Source of the DNA: DASSBR01 sp035688265
Lineage (GTDB): Bacteria > Pseudomonadota > Gammaproteobacteria > Natronospirales > DASSBR01
Assembly (NCBI GenBank): GCA_035688265.1
Contig: DASSNE010000013.1
Location: 1 to 36,032 of the forward strand
Direction: 5' to 3'
DNA length: 36,032 nt
Below, piece by piece: positions 1-7,226 of this stretch (the first letter of the stretch is position 1; each line of letters starts with the position of its first letter). The translations under genes were made by a program, and so were the position numbers. Under the pieces are notes generated by a model that saw only the letters and a program-made list of their open reading frames with translations, was not told the origin of the DNA and made no database searches.

Positions 1-22
1 TTAAACTGCCTACTTGTCTCAT
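1..22 (-). CDS. 5' end of an unidentified gene running off the left edge
   Basis: On the minus strand an ATG at 22 is preceded, five bases upstream, by a strong Shine-Dalgarno sequence (AAGGAG). The frame stays open to the window edge and reads M-R-Q-V-G-S-L. Only seven codons are visible, so no function can be given. The ribosome-binding site is the main evidence that this is a real start. It would lie downstream of fur in the same direction, about 130 bp away. Confidence 0.35.
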
Positions 23-104
23 AGTTTCTCCTTAGCGTGTTGCTTGGCGGCTCACGCTTTGGAGTTACTATGAGGCGTCCGGAATTGTCAAACTCCGACT
101 GCCT

Positions 105-121
105 CCCCAGCAGAGCTGGGG
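105..121 (-). other. short GC hairpin downstream of fur
   Basis: CCCCAGC, loop AGA, GCTGGGG form a perfect 7-bp hairpin between the fur stop and the next gene start. Neither strand has a clear T-run after it, so it is at best a weak terminator or a mRNA 3'-end structure. Nothing else recognisable lies in 23-149. Confidence 0.35.
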
Positions 122-149
122 GGTCTCCCGCTTGGACTAGCTACTATTT

Positions 150-581
150 TCAGACGCCTTTACGCTTCAACTCTTCCCGGCACTGCGGGCAAATCCCGTA
201 GATGTACAGCGAATGATCGGTCATCTCGTAGCCGGTGCGGTCGGCAATGGCGCGCTGACGCTGCTCGATGACATCGTCGGTGAACTCATCCACCCGCCCG
301 CATTTGACGCAGACGATATGGTCGTGGTGGCTGCCCTCGTTGATTTCGAAAACGGAATGCCCGCCTTCGAAATGATGGCGCGTCACCAGCCCCGCCGTCT
401 CGAACTGCGTCAACACCCGGTAGACGGTCGCAAGCCCGATATCCTCGCCCGACTCCAGCAGCGCCTTGTACATATCCTCGGCGCTCATGTGCCGGACATT
501 ATTGCTTTCAAGGATCTCGAGAATCTTCACCCGCGGCAGCGTGACTTTCAGCCCCGCCTTGCGCAGCTCCTGATTTTCCAT
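150..581 (-). CDS. fur: Ferric uptake regulator Fur
   Basis: Iron-responsive DNA-binding repressor. The 143-aa product has an N-terminal winged helix (about residues 10-80, with the stretch GLATVYRVLTQFETAGL typical of the recognition helix) and a C-terminal dimerisation and metal-binding half. The metal half has the His-rich HHDH segment followed by CVKC and a second CPQC pair near the C-terminus. The ATG at 581 is chosen because GGGG lies just upstream and the length then matches the usual Fur of about 148 aa; an upstream ATG at 614 would add 11 residues with no family match. It is divergent from bamE, a common gammaproteobacterial arrangement. No convincing Fur box was seen in its own promoter. 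Confidence 0.97.
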   Translation of the reverse strand: MENQELRKAGLKVTLPRVKILEILESNNVRHMSAEDMYKALLESGEDIGLATVYRVLTQFETAGLVTRHHFEGGHSVFEINEGSHHDHIVCVKCGRVDEFTDDVIEQRQRAIADRTGYEMTDHSLYIYGICPQCREELKRKGV

Positions 582-628
582 GATTACCCCCCACGGCGCC
601 CGCTGGCCGGGCAAACGTGAATTGCGGT

Positions 629-657
629 ATTATCGCCCACTCTTCAACCAGCGCCAA
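629..657 (-). promoter_or_regulatory. sigma70-type promoter of fur
   Basis: Reading the minus strand, TTGGCG (652-657) and GATAAT (629-634) are separated by exactly 17 bp, a good -35/-10 pair. It sits about 50 bp upstream of the fur start in the fur-bamE divergent region. Confidence 0.6.
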
Positions 658-666
658 ATTCTCCCC

Positions 667-996
667 ATGCTCAAACTAGTGCCGATCCTGATCCTCGCCG
701 CCGTCGCGGCCGGTTGCGCCTACGCGCCGCCCATCCGCCAGGGCAATTTCATCGACCAGGACAGCATCAGCAAGGTCCAAAAGGGCATGACCAAGGCGCA
801 GGTGCAGTTCGCGCTCGGCACGCCGATGCTCGACGACGTGTTCCAGGCCCATCGCTGGGACTACGTGTACTACCTGCAGCCGAACAACGGCGACCCGATT
901 CAGCGCAAGCATGTCGTGATCTACTTTCAGAACGACAAGGTCACGCGAATCGTCAAACTGGACATGAAGACGCCGCAAGAGAAGAAGCAAAGCTAG
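667..996 (+). CDS. bamE: Outer membrane assembly lipoprotein BamE (SmpA/OmlA family)
   Basis: Small lipoprotein of the BAM complex, which folds beta-barrel proteins into the outer membrane. The 109-aa product starts with a hydrophobic signal peptide ending in a lipobox (AAGC, Cys at about residue 17), followed by the SmpA/OmlA domain. That domain shows I-x-K-V-x-x-G-M-T-x-x-Q-V and the family's G-T-P-M-L-D-D-V-F-x-x-x-R-W-D-Y-V-Y stretch. The ATG at 667 is chosen over an in-frame ATG at 580, because the earlier start would bury the signal peptide and overlap fur. Its stop overlaps that of the convergent transporter gene by three bases. Confidence 0.96.
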   Translation: MLKLVPILILAAVAAGCAYAPPIRQGNFIDQDSISKVQKGMTKAQVQFALGTPMLDDVFQAHRWDYVYYLQPNNGDPIQRKHVVIYFQNDKVTRIVKLDMKTPQEKKQS

Positions 997-2528
997 GCGG
1001 CCTCGTCCGCCGTCCCCGACGCGTCGCGCTGCTTCTTTTTCTCCTTGATATCCTTCATGAACAGCAGCAACGGCAACGTGACCAGCACGCTCAGTCCCAG
1101 CACCAGGAACGAATCCAGGTAGGCGCGCATTTCCGCCTGGCGCCCGACCATTGCGCTCAAAAGCGCCCCCGCTTCACTGTTCAGCGACGTGTGCAGCTGG
1201 CCCAGCAGATGCTGTAGCGCCGGATTGGAACGTGTGACGTGCCCGCCGATCTGGTTCCACGACACCTGCGTCATGCGGGTGATGATCGCGCTCGACAGCG
1301 CTGCCCCCATTGACGCGCCGATCGTACGCCCGAGCTGGCGCATGCCGGCCGCCTCGGCATTCTCCTCCGGCTTGAGCATCGAAAACGCCAGCGTGCTGAG
1401 CGGCACGAACGTCATGCCGACACCGAAGCCACGAAGCAACTGCGGCCAGATGATGAACCACATGCCGGTGTGCAGGTCATAGCCGGTTGTGACGTAAGTG
1501 CCGTACGCGACCAGGAGCGTACCGACGAAAATAAACGGCTTGGCGCCCACGCGGTTGATATAGCGGCCGACCAGCAGCATACCCGGTATGGCCGCGAGAC
1601 CGCGCGGCGCAAATACCAGCCCGGTCGTCAGCACCGGGTAATGATAAAGCCCCTCCACCAATTGCGGCAGCAGCGTCAACGACCCGTACATGCTGAACAT
1701 GAACAACGCGAACGTCAGCGTTGAAATCCCGAAATTGCGATTGGCGAACAGCCTGATATCGAACACCGCCTGCTTGCCGAGCTTGAGGCAATGGCTGATC
1801 AACAATACGAAGCCGATCACGCTTGCGATCGCGAGTACCTGGATCAGATGCGAGCTGAACCAGTCGTAGCGGGTGCCGCGGTCGAGCATGAATTGCAGGC
1901 AGCCAACCGCCATCGCCAGATAGACGAAGCCGCTCCAGTCCATGTGCCGTTCTTTGGTCTCGGTTTCCGGAATGAACAGCCACGCGCCGATAAAGGCGGC
2001 GATGCCGATCGGCACGTTAATGAAGAAAGTCCAGCGCCAGGTCGCGATTTGGGTAAGCAGACCACCCAGCGTCGGCCCGAGAATCGGCCCGATCATCGCG
2101 CCCAGACCGAATATCGCCATTGCGCGGCCGTGCTCTTTTTTCGGATACACCGTGACCAGGATCGCCTGCGCCGAAGGCGCGAGCCCCGCACCCGCGACAC
2201 CCTGCAACAGGCGGAACAGGACGATCTCCTGCAAGCTGGTCGACAGCCCGCACATGATCGACGCCGCGACAAAACCGACGATGCTGATCAGAAGATAACG
2301 CTTGCGGCCGATCCGGTCGGTGAAGTAGCCGGTGAGCGGCATGAAGATGCCCGAAGAGATCAGGTAGCTGGTCAATACCCACGAAATCTGGTCCGTGGTC
2401 GCCGACAGCGTCCCCTTCATGTGGGGCAGCGCGATCGTAACGATGGTGGTATCGACGATCTGCATGATCGCGGCCGCCATGACGGCGACCGTAATCCAGC
2501 CTCGGTTTTTAACGCGCTCCCCGGTCAC
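993..2528 (-). CDS. DHA2-family (EmrB/QacA) multidrug MFS transporter
   Basis: Inner-membrane drug:proton antiporter of the 14-helix DHA2 family. The 511-aa protein has DTTIVTIALPHM in helix 1 (about residues 26-37), motif A G-Y-F-T-D-R-I-G-R-K-R between helices 2 and 3 (about 67-77), and the antiporter motif in helix 5 (G-P-I-L-G-P-T-L-G-G, about 150). The C-terminal tail is charged. The start is a GTG that overlaps the rnfH stop as GTGA, implying translational coupling in a ratA-rnfH-transporter operon. No EmrA-type adaptor is adjacent, and the substrate cannot be told from sequence. A transporter in this conserved small-gene neighbourhood looks like a lineage-specific addition. Confidence 0.93.
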   Translation of the reverse strand: MTGERVKNRGWITVAVMAAAIMQIVDTTIVTIALPHMKGTLSATTDQISWVLTSYLISSGIFMPLTGYFTDRIGRKRYLLISIVGFVAASIMCGLSTSLQEIVLFRLLQGVAGAGLAPSAQAILVTVYPKKEHGRAMAIFGLGAMIGPILGPTLGGLLTQIATWRWTFFINVPIGIAAFIGAWLFIPETETKERHMDWSGFVYLAMAVGCLQFMLDRGTRYDWFSSHLIQVLAIASVIGFVLLISHCLKLGKQAVFDIRLFANRNFGISTLTFALFMFSMYGSLTLLPQLVEGLYHYPVLTTGLVFAPRGLAAIPGMLLVGRYINRVGAKPFIFVGTLLVAYGTYVTTGYDLHTGMWFIIWPQLLRGFGVGMTFVPLSTLAFSMLKPEENAEAAGMRQLGRTIGASMGAALSSAIITRMTQVSWNQIGGHVTRSNPALQHLLGQLHTSLNSEAGALLSAMVGRQAEMRAYLDSFLVLGLSVLVTLPLLLFMKDIKEKKKQRDASGTADEAA

Positions 2529-2812
2529 TTCCTGCCCATGGTTTTGCCGGCGGCCGCCAGCGCCCGACGCACCTCCTTCGGATCGGCCTTGAGCGGCCGG
2601 TAAATTTCGACCCGGTCGCCCGCCCGCAAGGGATGATCCGGTTCAATCTTTTTGCCGAAAATGCCCAGAACGTGGCTATCGAGATCAAGTGGCGGTAACT
2701 CACGCGCGGCAATCGCCGCGCGCGCTGCATCCAGCGCAGTGGCATCCGGCTGCACCTCGACCAATGCAAGCCACTGCCGCTCCGGCAGCGCGTAAGCAAC
2801 CTCGACCTTCAT
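2525..2812 (-). CDS. rnfH: RnfH-family ubiquitin-like protein (UPF0125)
   Basis: A 95-aa protein of the RnfH/UPF0125 family, a small beta-grasp fold. Family features are the N-terminal VEVAYALP strand, V-Q-P-D-A-T-A-L-D-A-A, the central G-I-F-G-K-K and the late D-R-V-E-I-Y-R-P-L-K-A-D-P-K segment. The molecular role is poorly established. It lies between ratA and the transporter with 4-base overlaps at both ends. The ratA-rnfH pairing is widely conserved in Gammaproteobacteria. Confidence 0.93.
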   Translation of the reverse strand: MKVEVAYALPERQWLALVEVQPDATALDAARAAIAARELPPLDLDSHVLGIFGKKIEPDHPLRAGDRVEIYRPLKADPKEVRRALAAAGKTMGRK

Positions 2813-3243
2813 TGGCCGTAAACGGTATTGGCGCGGCGGGTGAAACTGGAGACGAGCGTATTGCAGACTTCGCTGAAAATCGGGCCGAAGGCCATACCCA
2901 CCAGTGCGTTGGCGAACTCGAACTCCATGTTCACCTCGATCTTGGAGCCCTCCTCGCCCAACGGCGTGAAACTCCAGTGACCTTCCAGGTGCCGGAACGG
3001 GCCGTTGACCAGGCGGATGTCGATCCGGTCCGGCTCGTGCAGACGATTGAGCGTCGTAAACCAGCGGCTGACCGCGCCGCGGCCGAAACGCAGGCTCGCA
3101 TGCACTTCATCATCCGCGCGCGATTCGACCCGCGCATCCAGACACCACGGCAAAAATTCCGGGTAAGCCTGAAAGTTGTTGACGAGATCGAACATCTGCG
3201 GCGCCGAATACGGCACCAGCGCCGATTTGTAGATCTTCTGCAT
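2809..3243 (-). CDS. ratA: RatA-type SRPBCC / Coq10-like protein
   Basis: A 144-aa START-like (SRPBCC) protein of the RatA/COQ10 family. In E. coli RatA was reported to hinder 50S subunit association; the wider family binds ubiquinone-like lipids. Typical elements are Y-S-A-P-Q-M-F-D-L-V near the start, the Y-P-E-F-L-P-W-C motif (about residues 27-34), and the C-terminal helix with F-x-x-R-A-x-x-V-Y-G. It is divergent from smpB, which is the usual order, and is first in the ratA-rnfH-transporter operon. Which of the two proposed roles applies here cannot be decided from sequence. Confidence 0.93.
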   Translation of the reverse strand: MQKIYKSALVPYSAPQMFDLVNNFQAYPEFLPWCLDARVESRADDEVHASLRFGRGAVSRWFTTLNRLHEPDRIDIRLVNGPFRHLEGHWSFTPLGEEGSKIEVNMEFEFANALVGMAFGPIFSEVCNTLVSSFTRRANTVYGQ

Positions 3244-3327
3244 CGGGAATCCGATCGAGGGTACGGCAAGAACCGGTCATTTTCGGCCAAAAAATGCTTC
3301 GTAACAAGCAAACAGGTCTCGCTTCCG

Positions 3328-3333
3328 TATAAT
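3328..3333 (+). promoter_or_regulatory. -10 element of smpB placing the transcript start at the ATG
   Basis: A perfect TATAAT ends 7 bases before the smpB ATG at 3341. A start point 7 bases downstream of the -10 would fall on or next to the ATG, so the mRNA may be leaderless. No convincing -35 and no Shine-Dalgarno sequence are visible. Confidence 0.5.
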
Positions 3334-3340
3334 GCGCCCC

Positions 3341-3814
3341 ATGAACGCCAACGCCAAAAAGACGGCCGGAACCGCGACAATCGCGCTCAACAAGAAGGCG
3401 CGCCACGACTATTTCATTGAAGAACGCGCCGAGGCGGGGCTGGCGCTCGAAGGCTGGGAAGTCAAGAGCTTGCGCGCGGCGAAGGGCCAGCTAACGGAAG
3501 CCTACGTGCTGATCAAGGACGGCGAAGCCTACCTGTTCGGCGCGCACATCACGCCGTTACCGACCGCGTCCACGCACATCCAGCCCGACCCGTCGCGTAC
3601 GCGAAAATTGCTGCTGCATCGCCGCGAACTGGATCACCTGATCGGCGCCGTCGAGCGCAGAGGCTACACCCTCGTGCCGCTGGCACTGTACTGGAAGCAG
3701 GGCCGCGCCAAGCTTGAGGTCGGTCTGGCGAAAGGCAAAAAGCAACACGACAAACGGGCAACCGAAAAAGCCCGCGACTGGCAACGGCAAAAGCAGCGGA
3801 TTCTGAAAACATAG
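3341..3814 (+). CDS. smpB: SsrA-binding protein SmpB
   Basis: Obligate protein partner of tmRNA in trans-translation. SmpB binds the tRNA-like domain and mimics the missing anticodon arm in the ribosomal A site. The 157-aa product has the family hallmarks: N-K-K-A-R-H-D-Y-F-I-E-E, G-W-E-V-K-S-L-R, the G-x-x-L-x-x-A-Y-V-x-I-K-D-G-E-A-Y-L segment, and a basic C-terminal tail (K-K-Q-H-D-K-R, then R-D-W-x-x-x-K-x-R-I-L-K). The start at 3341 is preferred because an earlier ATG at 3332 overlaps the -10 box. In many Gammaproteobacteria ssrA lies directly beyond smpB; here a large convergent surface-protein gene separates them. Confidence 0.97.
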   Translation: MNANAKKTAGTATIALNKKARHDYFIEERAEAGLALEGWEVKSLRAAKGQLTEAYVLIKDGEAYLFGAHITPLPTASTHIQPDPSRTRKLLLHRRELDHLIGAVERRGYTLVPLALYWKQGRAKLEVGLAKGKKQHDKRATEKARDWQRQKQRILKT

Positions 3815-3826
3815 TTTCCAGAATAT

Positions 3827-6304
3827 CTAGTGCTGTCCGGCCTTTGGGTATCGGCGCCGCGACAGCGCTCCGAGCAACAGTAGCCCGCCGAAGAGGCTGA
3901 GCGCACCGCCGCCGCCACTGCCACTACTCGCGTCGTGATCAGGGATGCCGTCACTGCCGTTCGGGCTGCTGCCCGGCGGATTGCTGCCTGGATCCGCGGA
4001 AGGCAGCTTGTTCACAGTGATGCCGACCGTCGCGGGCTTCGAAGTCTCCACGCCGTCGCTGACTGTGAAGGTGAAGCTGTCCGGCCCGCTGTAGCCGCTG
4101 GTGGGGGTATAAGTGAACGCGCCGCTGGCTGCATCCGTCACTTTGGCTTTGCCGTGTGCGGGCGGCGTCGCGATGCGGTACTTCAGCGGCTTGCCGGCGC
4201 GATCGGTGGCGGGGAGCGTGCCGGACACGGTCTGGCCCGCGTAGGCGGTGATTGAAAAACTGACAGCGACTGGTGGATTGCCAACCGTGACAACAAATGC
4301 CGCCGTACCTGTCTGACCATAGACGTCGGTCGCCGTCAGTGTGATTGTCGCCTTGCCGGTCGTGGCGGGCGGCGATAGCGTGAGTTGACAGTGGTAATGC
4401 GATGTATTCGAACCGCATCCAGAGCTGAACTGAATATTGCTCGCCGGCAGGAAGCTGGGATCGGATGAACTCACACTCAGCGTCAGGGCATGACCCAAAA
4501 TGCCGCCACCGGTCAGCGTAAAGTCCTGAACGTCCGCTGCTCCGCCGATCTGGATACCCATGTCGGACAGCGAACTGAATGTCGGCGGCGGCAATTGCGC
4601 TCCCTGCTCGTACGCACCCACGTCCGGCCGCGCATCACGCGGCAGGCTACGCTGGTCAATCGCCGGAACGGGGCCCAGCGACGTGCCGGTATCGCCCATA
4701 TCAATCGCAGGACTGGTGTCCGCGATCGCCATCGTTTCAGTCGGACCGCCATTATCCGCCAGCGCCGAGACTTGCGGGTCGGCCGACTGATCGTTGTTCG
4801 TGAAGCTGCATGTTGAGCCGGGCGTTTGCACCACGTCATAGCCGCCGGTGAAGGTTACATGGGCGCCGCCGCTACCGATGAACGCGCCGCTGGCATAGCT
4901 GCCGCTTTCGCAGTCGCTCACGGCGTTGCCATTGCCGTCCGTAGAACCGGAAAGGATCGAGGAATTGACTGTCATCGTCGCCGCCGTGCCAGCGTCGGCC
5001 GCGGGCGAGCCGGGGCTGGCGAGATAGAGGTTGTAGATCGCACCACCCTTGCCCACGCCGGCGATACCGCCGCTACCACCGGACCCGCCCGCGACCGTAT
5101 TGCCTGCAAAGGTAGCGTAACGCAGGGTGACAGCGCCGTTCAGGTTGAACAGCGCTCCGCCGTAACCGTCGCCGCCCCCACCTCCGGCGACGCCGCCGCC
5201 GTTTCCGCCCGCGCCGCCCTGTGCGATGTTGGCGGCAAAAGTGCTGTTCAGCACGGTGACCTTACCGCCGTCGTTGAAGACCGCGCCGCCGAGTCCCGCG
5301 CCGCCACCGCCAGCAAACGCGTTGCCGTTACCGCCACCAAAGCCGCCTTTGCCGGCGTTGCTGCCGCTGCCGCCGCCTCCGCCGAAGCCGCCGTTGCCGC
5401 CACTGCTGTTGAGGGGAAGGCTGCCCCCGCCGCCCCCGCCAAAGCCACCGTTGCCGCCGTTGATACCCGGATCCAAGGCGCCGCCACCGCCTCCGCCGAC
5501 GCCACCCATACCGCCGCTGCTGCCGCCATTTCCGAAGTCTCCCGGGGCCGCGGCGGCATTGGGCCAAGGCGCGCTGGCAAAGCCGCCGCCATCCGCGCTG
5601 GTCGAGCCACCGCCGATGCCGCCGCCACCAAAGCCGCCGGGGGCCTGCTGCGTGCCGCCAAAAACACGGTTGTCGCGCAGAGTCACGCCGCGCAACCTGA
5701 GCTTGCCTTGGTTGTAAATCGCGCCGCCTGCACCCATGCCCGCACCAGCGAGATTGGTGCCGCCGCCACCCTTGGCAAGGCCGTTGCGCACGGTGAGATT
5801 CACGAGCGCAAGCTTACCGGGGCCAGGTAGCTTGCCGCTGGCGACGTTCGGCGCGTTGTAGCCGGCGAGCGATTGGCCGCCGCCGACGTAGAACAGCCGG
5901 AACGGCGGCGTTCCCGACGCATCGCTGCGTTCGATTACGCTGCCCGCCGGATCGCCAACTATGATGATGTCCGTCGCGATCGGCGGCAGACCGTTGGGCC
6001 CATACCAATAGTTGTCGGGCTGAGTGAGCCTGTAGATCCCCGCTGCAAGTTGAATAACGTTGCCATGATCGTAGCCGTCTCCGCCGCCGTTTGGAGTGCC
6101 GGTCGGAACGCATGCACCGACCGTGGTGTTCTTCGTCACGCTGGCGTTGGCTGCATTGACCGCGTCAATCAGCGAACAGGCGTTGACGTCGTTCGGGGTG
6201 ACATCGCCGGCAGCGACTTTAATCACCGACGCCGCAGCGGGCGTTGCTGCGATAACGAGTACGCCCGCGAATAGTGTCAGTACTGCAATGCCTTTGTTCT
6301 TCAT
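3827..6304 (-). CDS. Large glycine-rich secreted surface protein with GlyGly-CTERM anchor
   Basis: An 825-aa predicted exported protein. It has a Sec signal peptide at residues 1-25. It then has a parallel beta-helix-like region with a long Gly-Gly-X array (roughly 200-360). A choice-of-anchor-Q-like section follows (T-S-P-A-I-D-M-G ... D-Q-R-S-L-P-R-D ... D-V-G-A-Y-E). Next come an Ig-like region and a cadherin/Big_9-like domain (F-T-Y-T-P-T-S-G-Y-S-G-P-D-S-F-T-F). The C-terminal tail is GSGGGG, one hydrophobic helix and RRR, the GlyGly-CTERM signal known to be processed by rhombosortase. The start at 6304 is chosen because the signal peptide follows directly; an ATG 12 codons upstream is less fitting. 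It converges on smpB with 12 bp between stops. Function is unknown; a cell-surface or adhesion role is inference. Confidence 0.85.
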   Translation of the reverse strand: MKNKGIAVLTLFAGVLVIAATPAAASVIKVAAGDVTPNDVNACSLIDAVNAANASVTKNTTVGACVPTGTPNGGGDGYDHGNVIQLAAGIYRLTQPDNYWYGPNGLPPIATDIIIVGDPAGSVIERSDASGTPPFRLFYVGGGQSLAGYNAPNVASGKLPGPGKLALVNLTVRNGLAKGGGGTNLAGAGMGAGGAIYNQGKLRLRGVTLRDNRVFGGTQQAPGGFGGGGIGGGSTSADGGGFASAPWPNAAAAPGDFGNGGSSGGMGGVGGGGGGALDPGINGGNGGFGGGGGGSLPLNSSGGNGGFGGGGGSGSNAGKGGFGGGNGNAFAGGGGAGLGGAVFNDGGKVTVLNSTFAANIAQGGAGGNGGGVAGGGGGDGYGGALFNLNGAVTLRYATFAGNTVAGGSGGSGGIAGVGKGGAIYNLYLASPGSPAADAGTAATMTVNSSILSGSTDGNGNAVSDCESGSYASGAFIGSGGAHVTFTGGYDVVQTPGSTCSFTNNDQSADPQVSALADNGGPTETMAIADTSPAIDMGDTGTSLGPVPAIDQRSLPRDARPDVGAYEQGAQLPPPTFSSLSDMGIQIGGAADVQDFTLTGGGILGHALTLSVSSSDPSFLPASNIQFSSGCGSNTSHYHCQLTLSPPATTGKATITLTATDVYGQTGTAAFVVTVGNPPVAVSFSITAYAGQTVSGTLPATDRAGKPLKYRIATPPAHGKAKVTDAASGAFTYTPTSGYSGPDSFTFTVSDGVETSKPATVGITVNKLPSADPGSNPPGSSPNGSDGIPDHDASSGSGGGGALSLFGGLLLLGALSRRRYPKAGQH

Positions 6305-6414
6305 GCCCGTTTCCCGTGTATTTTGATGCAATTCGCCCATTCGCGCCGTTGAGTCGACGATCGGATTTCCAGTTCAAAGGATAGTGGGCCAACGTAAACG
6401 GCAGGTGAACTGGA

Positions 6415-6451
6415 TGTAACGTTTTGTATCGTTTTGTAACAACATGTAAAC
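6415..6451 (-). promoter_or_regulatory. Four TGTAAC-like direct repeats at 10-bp spacing upstream of the surface protein
   Basis: TGTAAC, TGTATC, TGTAAC and TGTAAA begin at 6415, 6425, 6435 and 6445, exactly 10 bp apart on the plus strand. The block is about 110 bp upstream of the surface-protein start. Tandem half-sites one helical turn apart are typical of OmpR-class regulators. The same GTAAC core appears in the promoter region of the regulator at 17861-18577, so that protein is the first candidate ligand (inference). Confidence 0.5.
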
Positions 6452-6513
6452 AAGAGACGGCTTCGATGCAGCAGAAAGCCCCCCCTTGAAACGCAAAAAT
6501 GCCGCCCAATATT

Positions 6514-6522
6514 TGCTATACT
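6514..6522 (+). promoter_or_regulatory. extended -10 promoter of ssrA
   Basis: TGC followed by TATACT (6517-6522) is an extended -10 element, placing transcription at about 6529, six bases before the mature tmRNA 5' end. A TTGAAA at 6486-6491 is too far upstream (25 bp) to be its -35. Confidence 0.6.
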
Positions 6523-6534
6523 GATGACGCTTCC

Positions 6535-7160
6535 GGGGGCGACCTGGCTTCGACGTGGGTCGCGAAACCCGAGGTGCATGCCGAGGTACAGTCCACCTCG
6601 TAAAACCGACTGTACAACCATAGTTGCCAACGACGACAACTACGCTTTAGCGGCCTAAACACCCGCGAAAGCCCTTTGACCGGAAGCGTGCTTGTGCGCG
6701 CCGGATTCCAAAGGTCATACCCACACAAGATCGCGGCAAGGCGCGTCCGGCGCCGAGCCGTTAAAACCCTTTCCGGACTAGTCACAGGTCTTCCCTGCCC
6801 GTCGGGTAGCCTGCGGCGAAACTCAAAGACCGGGCTAAGCATGTAGAGCCAAAGGCAGAGGGCTCGCGGACGCGGGTTCGATCAACAAGGGTCGCCTTTG
6901 CTCGCAAGGGCAAAGTGACAACGGGGCTCACATCGGCGAAACCTAAACCGAAAGGTACGGCAACGCCGAGGGGTAGGAAGAGGGCCAACCTCAGACCTGC
7001 CCTGTAGAGACTCATAGACCTGCTGACCATGATGGCGAGCAGGCACTAGGATGCGCCGATGTTGGCGCATAACACGCCCCGCATCCTGCACACGCAGGAT
7101 GAAGGCATAGTCCAGCCCGTCTCGAAAGAGACGGATCAAGCTGTCCCGCCGCCTCCACCA
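6535..7160 (+). ncRNA. ssrA: tmRNA (ssrA), interrupted in the T-loop by a group I intron
   Basis: Transfer-messenger RNA for ribosome rescue. The 5' end GGGGGCG pairs with CGCCUCC just before the encoded A-CCA at 7157-7160. The conserved 5' region (UUCGAC, then GCGAAACCC-AGGUGCAUGCCGAGG) is present. The tag frame starts with resume codon GCC at 6626 and ends with UAA at 6656-6658, encoding A-N-D-D-N-Y-A-L-A-A, ending in the proteolysis signal ALAA. The gene is split: 5' exon 6535-6882, intron 6883-7143, 3' exon 7144-7160. Joining the exons rebuilds a perfect T arm (GCGGG, loop TTCGATT, CCCGC) and gives a 365-nt RNA, close to E. coli tmRNA (363 nt). Confidence 0.97.
6883..7143 (+). mobile_element. 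Group I intron inserted in the tmRNA T-loop
   Basis: A 261-nt insert splits the T-loop after TTCGAT. The 5' exon ends in U and the intron ends in G, as group I splicing requires. A P1 helix is visible: exon CGAU (6879-6882) pairs with GUCG (6891-6894), with the terminal U opposite G. A P2-like hairpin CUUUGC/GCAAAG follows. P7 strands GACU (7009-7012) and AGUC (7109-7112) lie in typical contexts, the latter inside AAGGCAUAGUCC. A strong 8-bp hairpin is at 7082-7101. A P9 hairpin CCGUCUC-GAAA-GAGACGG (7117-7134) ends 9 nt before the 3' splice site. The core contains no complete ORF. Group I introns in tmRNA T-loops have been described before in other bacteria; subgroup assignment needs modelling. 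Confidence 0.9.
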
Positions 7161-7165
7161 ACTAA

Positions 7166-7196
7166 AGCCGCCGGCCCAAAGCCGGCGGCTCTTTTA
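7166..7196 (+). terminator. Rho-independent terminator of ssrA
   Basis: Perfect 10-bp hairpin AGCCGCCGGC (7166-7175), loop CCAAA, GCCGGCGGCT (7181-7190), followed by CTTTTAA. It begins five bases after the tmRNA CCA and lies between the tmRNA and the endonuclease reading frame. Confidence 0.9.
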
Positions 7197-7226
7197 ACGA
7201 AACAAAGAAAAGCCGGGGGATTGCGT

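Noticed and set aside
580..666. In-frame extension of bamE to 580
   Set aside because: It would put 29 residues before an obvious lipoprotein signal peptide and overlap the fur start.
4826..5830. Ala-rich and Pro-rich frames opposite the glycine-rich surface protein
   Set aside because: They are reverse translations of the Gly-Gly-X codon array and have no start context.
6486..6491. TTGAAA as -35 of ssrA
   Set aside because: It is 25 bp from the -10, too far; the extended -10 alone is a better explanation.
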